Source: JAWXUU01 sp044426085
GTDB taxonomy: Bacteria; Bacillota; Clostridia; Christensenellales; CAMQZB01
Length of the DNA stretch: 64,000 bases
Direction: 5' to 3'
NCBI GenBank assembly: GCA_044426085.1
Contig: JAWXUU010000004.1
Span: 78,902-142,901, forward strand
The notes under the pieces were generated by a model that was not told where the DNA came from, ran no database searches, and saw nothing but the letters and a program-made list of their open reading frames with translations. The position numbers and the translations under genes were made by a program. Of this stretch, positions 44,346 to 52,439 are shown piece by piece; positions within the stretch are counted from its first letter, which is position 1; each line of letters begins with the position of its first letter.

Positions 44346-46295
44346 TTAATACGGGAATAAACCAAATCCCCAGAAACCATTTGCCCAACCGAACATGAAA
44401 GCGGCAGGCAGTTTCGCAATCGCGAGCCCAGAGAACACTGGGAAGAACACCACAAAGTTGATAATGCAGAAAACGCACGCGTAGAAAGTTGCATTTTCAC
44501 CAACTGTGATTGTGCCTTTTTTGCCGTTAAGCATAACCATTTCTCCGCTGTAGTGCACCTTTGTTTGCAAAAGTGTTTTGCTGTAGAGATACGTGGCAAT
44601 AAGCCCGATATAAAACGGCATTGCTGGATAGAAATGATATAGATACGTAGATCTTGAAACAAACATCCAAGGCAACCAGTTTGAAAGCAAGCCAACAGTG
44701 AAGAAAATCGCTGGGATTTTGATGTGGTTGAAATATTCTTTTTCTGAATAAGAAAGCTCGCCTGATTTTTTCTTTTTGAAATAATAAACTGCTTTTCTCG
44801 CAAAATAAACCATTGCAAGCACGCCGTAAACCGCGATCACAGTTGTTGTCATTGATTGAATTCTTGAATACATATCAGTGCCATAATTTGAATCGCCAAG
44901 ATACATCCAAACGCCCTTGCCGTTCAGTGGCCAGCTCCACCATGGTGATGCGGCAGAATGCTCGGCAGAAACCCATGTGTGATAGGAGAACATGTCCACT
45001 TGCGTTTGGATAAACGCGGGAATGAGTTCTTCGCCACCTTGATATGTGAGTGCGAAAACAGAGAAATACGTGCCTAGTGGTATCAGCACAAAGAACATCA
45101 CTCCGCTTACAAACATCATTATTATCGCGTCGATAAAACGCTTGTTATAAACTTTTATGTCACCTTCTGATTTGCCCGACTGCATAAATTTTGCACGCTC
45201 GGAAAATGTTCTTGCAAGCACGATAAGAAACAAAATGCAAAGCCCAAGACCCGCATACATACCGTTCCATTTCACTGAAACCGCAAGACCAAAGAACACG
45301 CCGGAAATGCAGAATGGAAGAAGTGACCTTTTTATTGAATTGACATCCATGCCCCTTTCAAAGAAGGTATACATGAAATAAAATGCCATGATGATAAACA
45401 CAACTAGGAAACTATCAACTGTGCCGATTCTGCCCTGAACATATCTGAGCCCATCGCACGCGAAGAATATCGCCATAACCGTTGCAAATTTTGTTGATTT
45501 GAACACTTTTTTGCCAAGCAAATAAAGTGCAAAAACGCTGAAGATTGAGAACAAAAGACCCATTATTCTGTATCCAAACGGGTTCATTCCAAACGCCATA
45601 ACACCGACAGCCATCAGCAGTTTGCCAAGGTGTGGATGAGATGTTTCGTATATTGCCAAATCGTTTAGTATTTCATACGCTGTTCTCGCGAAATAAATTT
45701 CGTCGAAATACATGCTGTTTACATTCGTTTTTTGACCTGTGAAATACTTGCTTTCGTCGAACAAATATTCCGCGTTTGGCACTGTTGATTCCACAATTGT
45801 GCACGCGATAGCTTCGCCCGTCAAGTTGCTTGTTAAAACAATTTCGTTGATTGCTGTGCCTTCATCGGCGAACTTGAAGATGATATATTTATCAGTCACC
45901 TTGCCTTCGAAATCGTGCATGAGTTCCCAAGAATACATGCTTGAATTTGCGAAAGTGAAAGACTTTTTAGAAACCCAAGAACTTTGCGTTAGGGAATTTG
46001 CCGTGGATATCACAAGACTGCTTGAATCGTTTTCTGACACTGATGCGTAATAATATATATCGCCAACGCTTGTGCCGTCTGGCACTTCAACGATGAAATA
46101 TTGACCTTCCGCAGTGGTTTGAGTGCCCGTTTGCGGTGTTGATGTTGTTGCAAAATTAACAAAAGTCAGCAAAGTTACCAACGCTAAAATAACGGCAAGA
46201 ATTGTCCAATCTTTTTTGACCATTCTTCCGTTTTGTTTTTTTGATATTATTTTTTCTACGCCGTCGTAGATTTCTGCTTTCTTCGTATTGTTCAA
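44346..46295 (-). CDS. Glycosyltransferase family 39 (protein O-mannosyltransferase-like)
   Basis: A 649-aa polytopic enzyme of the dolichyl-phosphate-mannose-protein mannosyltransferase (PMT) family, likely using a polyprenyl-phosphate sugar. The first loop after the initial membrane segment is long (about residues 55-200); the catalytic acidic pair is in YFDEIYFARTAYE, and SHPHLGKLLMAVG follows. About eleven membrane segments come next, with WPLNGKGVWMYLG in a late loop. The start is TTG at 46295 with GGAGG nine bases before; no in-frame ATG has a ribosome site. The acceptor is unknown. Confidence 0.88.
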   Translation of the reverse strand: MNNTKKAEIYDGVEKIISKKQNGRMVKKDWTILAVILALVTLLTFVNFATTSTPQTGTQTTAEGQYFIVEVPDGTSVGDIYYYASVSENDSSSLVISTANSLTQSSWVSKKSFTFANSSMYSWELMHDFEGKVTDKYIIFKFADEGTAINEIVLTSNLTGEAIACTIVESTVPNAEYLFDESKYFTGQKTNVNSMYFDEIYFARTAYEILNDLAIYETSHPHLGKLLMAVGVMAFGMNPFGYRIMGLLFSIFSVFALYLLGKKVFKSTKFATVMAIFFACDGLRYVQGRIGTVDSFLVVFIIMAFYFMYTFFERGMDVNSIKRSLLPFCISGVFFGLAVSVKWNGMYAGLGLCILFLIVLARTFSERAKFMQSGKSEGDIKVYNKRFIDAIIMMFVSGVMFFVLIPLGTYFSVFALTYQGGEELIPAFIQTQVDMFSYHTWVSAEHSAASPWWSWPLNGKGVWMYLGDSNYGTDMYSRIQSMTTTVIAVYGVLAMVYFARKAVYYFKKKKSGELSYSEKEYFNHIKIPAIFFTVGLLSNWLPWMFVSRSTYLYHFYPAMPFYIGLIATYLYSKTLLQTKVHYSGEMVMLNGKKGTITVGENATFYACVFCIINFVVFFPVFSGLAIAKLPAAFMFGWANGFWGFGLFPY

Positions 46296-46471
46296 ATTTT
46301 AAGCCTCCATACTTGGTGCTTTTACATTCTACCTATTTTTACAACTTTTGACAAGCCTTTTTACACTGATTTATAATAAAATTGAGCGAAAAAGTAAAAT
46401 AGTATTAATTTTGATATTTTTATGAAATTTTTTGATATTTTTTTTAGGATATTTATTGCGAATTTACAACA

Positions 46472-47206
46472 TCAATAGGATTCTAGCATTGCTGAAAGCG
46501 TTGTTACATCGCTTGGAGCGACAACTTGAGTTGGTTTATTTTGCGCTGAGCCTGTTTTTGTTACGATAACGAGAGCTAGGTTTGGATTTTTTTCGTAGAG
46601 TTTTAAAATTTCGTCGATTCTTGCATTTTCGCTTACGATTTCATAATACTTTCCTTTATCTGATAAAAACACACAGTCTTTCACTTTTGAACAGCTTAGA
46701 AGTTCATCGATTGACTTTTGTTTTTTCACCGCCATTGCAACGATTTCTACAACTCGTTTATTTGAAAAAACTCCGATGATTTTTCCGCCGTAAAAAACTG
46801 GCAAGTTGGAAAAACCGCTTTGAAAAATTTCCACTGTTGCGTCCTTTGCGCATTCTTCCCCCGAAAGCATATTCACTTTCTTGCCAAAATTGCAAGCTGA
46901 AATTGTTTTAGGGGTTAAAATCGCATTGACAATATTTTCAAACTGCACTGTGACTTCCAAAAGTGGTTCTGCGATTATTTTGCCTTCTTCGCTGTCGTGC
47001 ACGATTGCGTTTCTCAGTTTGGCATAAGACAAAAGGTCGTCTTCATGCTTTCTGACAAGTGGAGAAATTTCCGCCGATTTTCTTATTGCGTCGGAAAAAG
47101 TTGAGCGGGGATAAAGATTGAAAATCCCGCGAATATCTGCATCTAGTTTGTTATAGCTTTCGAGAAATCTTCTCGCGTTTGTTGTTTGGTTGCTTTGATT
47201 TTTCAT
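46472..47206 (-). CDS. CBS-domain-pair protein
   Basis: A 244-aa cytosolic protein. An N-terminal helical part (about residues 1-85) contains YDKLDADIRGIF-like sequence (read NKLDADIRGIFNLYPRS). It is followed by two CBS domains (about 95-150 and 160-225) with FQSGFSNLPVFYGGKIIGV as the clearest CBS strand. CBS pairs bind adenine nucleotides. The N-terminal part is not recognised, and no effector domain is attached. AAAGGTGAAAG precedes the ATG. Confidence 0.8.
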   Translation of the reverse strand: MKNQSNQTTNARRFLESYNKLDADIRGIFNLYPRSTFSDAIRKSAEISPLVRKHEDDLLSYAKLRNAIVHDSEEGKIIAEPLLEVTVQFENIVNAILTPKTISACNFGKKVNMLSGEECAKDATVEIFQSGFSNLPVFYGGKIIGVFSNKRVVEIVAMAVKKQKSIDELLSCSKVKDCVFLSDKGKYYEIVSENARIDEILKLYEKNPNLALVIVTKTGSAQNKPTQVVAPSDVTTLSAMLESY

Positions 47207-47303
47207 CTTTCACCTTTTGTATTTTGGTAGCACACTGGGCAAGGTTGCCCTTGCCCATTTATGCGTATTACTATTATGAAAAAAATATTTTTATTACTGT
47301 CTT

Positions 47304-47825
47304 TTAAAATTTTGGCTTTATCATTCCATAATCGCCATCGTTTCTTCTGTATAGCACTTGGATTGCGTTGTTTTCTTCTGAAAGATAAACATAAAAATCG
47401 TGATCCAATATATCAAGCATATAGATTGCTTCGTCTTGCGACATTGGTTTTAGCATGAATTCCTTTTCTTTTACAACACTTGTAGAGAATGGAATTTCTG
47501 GTTGTATTTCTTCTTCTTCGTACGCTGTTTGTTTCAAGCGTTTTTCAAGGCGAGTTTTATGCTTTCTGATTTGACGTTCAATCTTTGGAACAACTTCGTC
47601 GATTGCGTCATACATGTTTTCTGCAAGTGCTTGGGCACGCATGTCGCATCCGTTGATATTGATTGAAATTTCAATACAAGCTTTCGCGCCTTCTTTTTTT
47701 AGGAGTACTTTCAAGATTGCATTGTCGTCAAAGTATTTTTCAAGTTTTGAAATTTTCTTTTCGACAACTTCTTTAATATTAGAGTTCACACTGTAGTTCT
47801 TTTTTCCCATGATTTCAACTTTCAT
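47304..47825 (-). CDS. hpf: Ribosome hibernation promoting factor, long form
   Basis: Dimerises 70S ribosomes in stationary phase. The 173-aa protein has the N-terminal S30AE domain (about 1-95, ending AYDAIDEVVPKIERQIRKHK-like) and the C-terminal dimerisation domain (EFMLKPMSQDEAIYMLDILD onward), which defines the long form. AGGGAGGACCTACT precedes the ATG. A -10-like TATAAT lies upstream. Confidence 0.94.
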   Translation of the reverse strand: MKVEIMGKKNYSVNSNIKEVVEKKISKLEKYFDDNAILKVLLKKEGAKACIEISININGCDMRAQALAENMYDAIDEVVPKIERQIRKHKTRLEKRLKQTAYEEEEIQPEIPFSTSVVKEKEFMLKPMSQDEAIYMLDILDHDFYVYLSEENNAIQVLYRRNDGDYGMIKPKF

Positions 47826-48018
47826 AGTAGGTCCTCCCTATATATTTATTTATTATATTATACCACTCTTTTTATTAAATTTCCATAGGTTTTGGAAAAT
47901 TTTTATGCGATTTTGCGTGTTTTTATGTGATTTTTTTTGAAAAAAGCTATTGACAAATGCCATGTTTTATGCTTATCGCAAGAAAAATTGTGGGTTTTGT
48001 GGCAAAACATCACTTTTT

Positions 48019-50472
48019 TTACAGTTTTCTGAACACAAGTTTGCCCGCATCGGCTTCCACACGCATTGTTTCGCCACCTTTGATATTGCCAAGAAGTATT
48101 TCTTCTGACAGCCTATCTTCAAGCTCGCGTTGAAGCGTTCTTTTTAGTGGCCGAGCACCGTAGATTTCGTCGTAGCCTTTTTCCGCCAAAAAATCCTTTG
48201 CGCTGTCGGAAACAAGAAGTGAAATTCCACGCTCTGCAACCCTTTTGCCAAGGCTTGCGATAAGGATTTCCGCAATTGCCCTTGTATCTTGTTTTGTTAG
48301 GTGCTTGAAGATGATAATTTCATCCACGCGGTTCAAAAATTCCGGACGGAAAGTTTGTTTTAGTGCTTCTGTCACACGCTCTTCTGTGCTTTCTTCCAAG
48401 TTTTTTGAAATGCCGTCTTCCGATTGCACAAACCCGAGCGTTCCAAAGCTTCCAATCTCGCTTGCACCCGCATTTGACGTCATGATTATCACTGTGTTTT
48501 TGAAATCCACAACTCTGCCTTTGCTGTCTGTCAGTCTGCCGTCGTCAAGGATTTGCAACATCAAGTTGAAAACGTCGGGATGTGCTTTTTCTATTTCGTC
48601 GAAAAGCAACACTGAATATGGGTTTCTGCGGATTTTTTCTGTTAGACCACCCGATTCGTCGTGACCGACGTATCCTGGAGGTGCACCGATGAGTTTTGAC
48701 ACTGTGTGTTTTTCCATAAACTCGCTCATGTCTAGCCTTATCATGGCTTCTTCACTTCCGAAAACTGAAAGCGAAAGTGCCTTTGTGAGTTCGGTTTTAC
48801 CAACACCCGTTGGACCTACGAAAATGAAACTTCCTATTGGACGTTTTGGGTCTTTCAACCCTGCACGCGCACGTCTTATTGCCCTTGAAACTGCTTCGAC
48901 TGCGGTTTTTTGACCTATCACTCGCTTGGCAAGTTCACCTTCCAAACCCATGATTTTTTCCGCTTCCGATTGGGTGATTTTGCTGACGGGAATCTTCGTC
49001 CACTGACCGACAACTTCTGCAATTTCCTTTTCACCAATAGAAACCGTGACACCCATTTGTCTGCTTTGTTGTTCACGCATTCTGTTTTCTATTTCAGTTT
49101 CCAAAACCGCTATGCTATCGCGCATGGAAACCGCACGAGAATAGTCTTTATTTTCAACGGCGATTGTCTTTTCGCGCTGAAGACCCGCAAGCTGTTCTTG
49201 CATGTTTTTCACTTCGGGCGACACCGCGACAAAATTTAGCCTTGCGCGCGATGATGCTTCATCGATAAGGTCAATTGCTTTATCCGGCAAAAACCTATCT
49301 GTGATATACCTTGAAGAAAGCTTGACAGCTGATTCAATTGCCTCTTTTGTTATTGTGATTTTATGAAATTGTTCATACTTATCTTTTATGCCGTTTAGAA
49401 TTTTTATTGTGTCTTCCACCGTTGGTTCGTCCACCATAACGGGTTGGAATCTTCTTTCTAGGGCTGGGTCTTTTTCGATATACTTTCTATATTCATCAAG
49501 GGTTGTTGCACCGATTGTTTGAAGTTCGCCACGCGAAAGAAGTGGCTTCAAAATTTCCGCGGCATCCATAGAGCTGTCCCCCGTTGCACCTGCGCCGACT
49601 ATGTTGTGGATTTCATCGATAAACACGATTGTGTTGCCATCTTTTTTCACGGCGGTGATGAATTCTTTGAGCCTTTCTTCAAATTCGCCACGATATTTTG
49701 CACCCGCGAGCATTCCGCTTATATCAAGGGAGAAAATCGTTTTATCTTTCAAAACTTCGGGAACTCTTCCGCTTGAAATTTTTTCCGCAAGACCTTCCAC
49801 CACCGCAGACTTACCAACACCTGGTTCGCCGATGATGACGGGATTGTTTTTTGTTCTGCGTGACAAAATTTGCGTTATGCGCTGAATTTCTTCATCCCTG
49901 CCGATAACGGGGTCAATCTTGCCTTCTTTTGCTTTTTCGTTTAGGTTGACACCAAACTTCGAGATATCCATTTCTTCTTTTTCTTTTGGTTCTTCGCCTG
50001 TATATTGAAGTTTTTTATCTTCTTTCTGATCGTTGTTTTCGCTGAAAATATTCAGTTTTGCATCAAGTTCCTTTTCCACAAGAATCAAGATATTGCGAAT
50101 GGTTACACCTTGTTCTTTCAAAAGCTGAACGGCAATTGAATTATCTTCGCTTACCAACGCGAGAAGCAAGTGTTCTGCTTGGATGTAGCCAAGGTTTAGT
50201 TCTGTTGCATACATATTGGCTTTTTCAATAAGGATTTTTGCACTTTGCGTGTAGCCCTTAACGTTTTGAGTTTTATCAACTGAGCGATAGATTTGTTGGT
50301 TATACGCCGTTCTTGAAACGCCCACGCGATACAAAATATTCCTAGCTTTGCTTTCCACATCAAGCATGCCCGCAAGGATGTGTTCTGTTCCGACATATGC
50401 CACGCCAACACCGCGTGCTTTTGTTTGTGCAGTTTCCAAAACCGCTATTGCACTTTTTGTATATTTAAACAT
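48019..50472 (-). CDS. clpC: Clp protease ATPase subunit ClpC
   Basis: An 817-aa Hsp100 unfoldase for ClpP. In order: Clp N-domain repeats (GTEHILAGML and QAEHLLLALV), Walker A1 GEPGVGKSAVVEG, the coiled M-domain (about 410-480, with UVR-like residues), Walker A2 GPTGVGKTELTKA with LLFDEIEKAH, and the C-terminal D2 small domain. It ends ctsR-(UVR peptide)-clpC. The ribosome site is weak (GGGTAAG at 22 nt), so translation may be coupled to the small gene upstream. Confidence 0.96.
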   Translation of the reverse strand: MFKYTKSAIAVLETAQTKARGVGVAYVGTEHILAGMLDVESKARNILYRVGVSRTAYNQQIYRSVDKTQNVKGYTQSAKILIEKANMYATELNLGYIQAEHLLLALVSEDNSIAVQLLKEQGVTIRNILILVEKELDAKLNIFSENNDQKEDKKLQYTGEEPKEKEEMDISKFGVNLNEKAKEGKIDPVIGRDEEIQRITQILSRRTKNNPVIIGEPGVGKSAVVEGLAEKISSGRVPEVLKDKTIFSLDISGMLAGAKYRGEFEERLKEFITAVKKDGNTIVFIDEIHNIVGAGATGDSSMDAAEILKPLLSRGELQTIGATTLDEYRKYIEKDPALERRFQPVMVDEPTVEDTIKILNGIKDKYEQFHKITITKEAIESAVKLSSRYITDRFLPDKAIDLIDEASSRARLNFVAVSPEVKNMQEQLAGLQREKTIAVENKDYSRAVSMRDSIAVLETEIENRMREQQSRQMGVTVSIGEKEIAEVVGQWTKIPVSKITQSEAEKIMGLEGELAKRVIGQKTAVEAVSRAIRRARAGLKDPKRPIGSFIFVGPTGVGKTELTKALSLSVFGSEEAMIRLDMSEFMEKHTVSKLIGAPPGYVGHDESGGLTEKIRRNPYSVLLFDEIEKAHPDVFNLMLQILDDGRLTDSKGRVVDFKNTVIIMTSNAGASEIGSFGTLGFVQSEDGISKNLEESTEERVTEALKQTFRPEFLNRVDEIIIFKHLTKQDTRAIAEILIASLGKRVAERGISLLVSDSAKDFLAEKGYDEIYGARPLKRTLQRELEDRLSEEILLGNIKGGETMRVEADAGKLVFRKL

Positions 50473-50491
50473 TTTATTTCACACTTACCCT

Positions 50492-50665
50492 TTATTTTCC
50501 GCCCAATTGCACGATTTGAGAATACAAAATTTCCGCTTCTTCATATCTTTCTTTTGCCACCGCCAAATCTAGCTTGTATTGCAAAAGTTGCAACGGCGTT
50601 GAGCCTTTTATTATATTCAGTGTTCTTTTTTCATTTGTTTGATTGCCATTTTGAAAATTTGTCAT
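50492..50665 (-). CDS. 57-aa UVR-motif peptide, remnant or minimal McsA
   Basis: This short gene lies exactly where mcsA and mcsB stand in Bacillus, between ctsR and clpC. AAAGGAGGATAGAAAAA precedes the ATG at 50665; the ctsR stop is 17 bp upstream. Residues 24-55 (PLQLLQYKLDLAVAKERYEE and AEILYSQIVQLGG) match the UVR motif of McsA and UvrB/C: paired Leu, then a YE-x-A pattern and a basic/acidic helix. The four zinc-binding CxxC motifs of McsA are missing, and no arginine kinase McsB gene is here. It might be an adaptor for ClpC; function is inferred. Confidence 0.72.
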   Translation of the reverse strand: MTNFQNGNQTNEKRTLNIIKGSTPLQLLQYKLDLAVAKERYEEAEILYSQIVQLGGK

Positions 50666-50681
50666 TTTTTCTATCCTCCTT

Positions 50682-51155
50682 TTACAGTGGTGATTGCTGA
50701 TTTTCTAGAATGATTTGTTTTAGCACACCCTTGAACATCATCGCCCGCACAACATCTTTGCCCATTGGGGTTGGTGGCAATGTTTTATCCGATAGGCTTG
50801 CGAAAATCATTCGCACTTCCCTTGGGGTTATTATATTTTCCGACACCATGTTTTCAAGAATGTCACGCATTTTGTTTTGCGTTATCGACATTCCAACTTC
50901 GCTGTTTTGAAGTTCGCACAAATATTCACCACTGCTTTGCGAAAGCTTTACAATTGTGATATACCCGCTTCCACCCCGCTTTGATTGAACAATATATCCA
51001 CGGCTTGGCGAAAATCGCGTTGACAGCACATAGTTTATTTGACTTGGAGCACAAGAAAAATGCTCAGCAAGCTGATTGCGCGAAATTTGAAGTTCGCTTT
51101 GTGCCGTCATGCTAGCTTTTAAAAATTCTTCAATTATATCGGTTATTCCCGCCAT
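50682..51155 (-). CDS. ctsR: Transcriptional repressor CtsR
   Basis: Represses heat-shock clp genes. The 157-aa protein has the N-terminal winged helix with the arginine-glycine wing (STRFSPSRGYIVQSKRGGSG) and C-terminal helical domain. AGGAGGAAGAAAT precedes the ATG. Its operators flank its own promoter. Confidence 0.95.
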   Translation of the reverse strand: MAGITDIIEEFLKASMTAQSELQISRNQLAEHFSCAPSQINYVLSTRFSPSRGYIVQSKRGGSGYITIVKLSQSSGEYLCELQNSEVGMSITQNKMRDILENMVSENIITPREVRMIFASLSDKTLPPTPMGKDVVRAMMFKGVLKQIILENQQSPL

Positions 51156-51183
51156 ATTTCTTCCTCCTTTGTGTTTTAAATTA

Positions 51184-51291
51184 TTAGACTTTCTTTGACC
51201 TTAGCCATATTATAGCACATTTTACGCAATTGTCAAGAGATCTTTTGCGAAAAAAAGCGGTTTTTGTATATTTTTTTGACTTTCTTTGACC
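51184..51291 (-). promoter_or_regulatory. ctsR-clpC promoter with two CtsR operators
   Basis: On the minus strand the perfect operator GGTCAAAGAAAGTCAAA (51291-51275) lies upstream. TTGACA (51236-51231), a 16-bp spacer and TATAAT (51214-51209) follow, and a second operator GGTCAAAGAAAGTCTAA (51200-51184, one half degenerate) lies at the start of transcription. The direct heptamer with 3-bp spacing is the CtsR consensus. Confidence 0.88.
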
Positions 51292-51308
51292 AATACGGTG
51301 GTTGACTA

Positions 51309-51581
51309 GATACAAAAATCTGCACCACTTGGAAAATTAAAAATTAAAAATTAAAAATTAAAAATTGTAGTAAGGCACGGGCTTCGCCCTGTGCATTCAA
51401 TTATTAGGTAATATGAAAGGGGCGTTACATTTTACAAGTAACGCCCCTTTCAAAAATATCTAACAATAGTATGCACGAGCCAAAGGCGAGTGCTTTACCA
51501 CAATTTTTAATTTTTAATTTTTATCGAGCTCGCAGAGCGAAGCCTGTTTTTAATTCTCCAAGTGGTGCAGAGTTTCGTATC
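51309..51581. repeat. Heptamer-armed inverted repeat, copy D, with outer terminal inverted repeats
   Basis: Outer 24-bp inverted repeats (51309-51332 and 51558-51581) match at 22 positions. Inside are about four ATTAAAA heptamers, the core TGTAGTAAGGCAC...GTGCTTTACCACA with central pairing GGGGCGTTAC/GTAACGCCCC, and two AATTTTT heptamers. A stretch shared with 32822-32855 sits between the right arm and the right terminal repeat. No reading frame is inside, so it resembles a MITE. Confidence 0.82.
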
Positions 51582-51610
51582 CACAAACCTACGCTCACCC
51601 CAACCCTTTT

Positions 51611-52327
51611 TTATACCAAATAATCAATAATCACGTCTTCGTTTCCTACTATTGCTACGATTGTTGTGTCTGATAAAACGACATTCCAAGTTTCTAGTTC
51701 TTCATCGTATTGCATCAAAACTTCTGCTGATGTTGTGATTTTATCTGACGTTGCTGAATAGTTTGGAATTTGAGCAAGCATGCAATCATACATGATTTCA
51801 AACATCACATCTTGTTCAACAGTAACTTCACTGACTGCGTATCCTTCCATGATTGCAAGCCAATCTTCTGTTCCGTCGGCAATGATGTTATAGACATCGG
51901 CGTTTGTGAAATCAACATAAACACAATAGAATTCATCTGTAACTTTTTCCACAGCTGTGATATTATATTCAAGTTGAGAATATATTATTCTGTTGAATGC
52001 ATAAGTTTTTGAATAGTTTCTGAAATATGCACAGTCGCCATAGTTGAATGAAACATCAAGTTGTTCAAGCGAGCCTGAAATCATGCCGTCAAACGCAATT
52101 CTGAAAGCAGTTTCTGGGTCTTTATCGTAGTCAACTTCCCAGTCAACTTCATCACCGAATGGCAAGTCGTATTCTGAATCACCAGATGGAACTACAACCG
52201 CTGTTGTTGGAGCAACTGTTGGTGCGACTGTCGGTGTTTCGCCTTCAAGTGTTGTGTCTGCACTGCCACACGCAACTAGGCTGAAAGCAAGCACAAGACA
52301 TAATATTAAGCTTATAATTTTTCTCAT
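51611..52327 (-). CDS. Putative lipoprotein
   Basis: A 238-aa exported lipoprotein: signal peptide MRKIISLILCLVLAFSLVAC with the lipid-modified Cys20, then a Thr/Pro/Val-rich linker (about 28-52) and a globular domain with many Tyr and Asp. The domain is not recognised. AAGGAGATAATT precedes the ATG at 52327; the longer frame upstream is rejected. It is monocistronic. Confidence 0.8.
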   Translation of the reverse strand: MRKIISLILCLVLAFSLVACGSADTTLEGETPTVAPTVAPTTAVVVPSGDSEYDLPFGDEVDWEVDYDKDPETAFRIAFDGMISGSLEQLDVSFNYGDCAYFRNYSKTYAFNRIIYSQLEYNITAVEKVTDEFYCVYVDFTNADVYNIIADGTEDWLAIMEGYAVSEVTVEQDVMFEIMYDCMLAQIPNYSATSDKITTSAEVLMQYDEELETWNVVLSDTTIVAIVGNEDVIIDYLV

Positions 52328-52439
52328 AATTATCTCCTTATTTTGAAGTATTATAACATAAGTTTTCAAATAATACAATGATTTTTTGCATTTTACAGCA
52401 AATTTAAGCAAAAAAGTTCATAATTATAAAAACGGTTTT

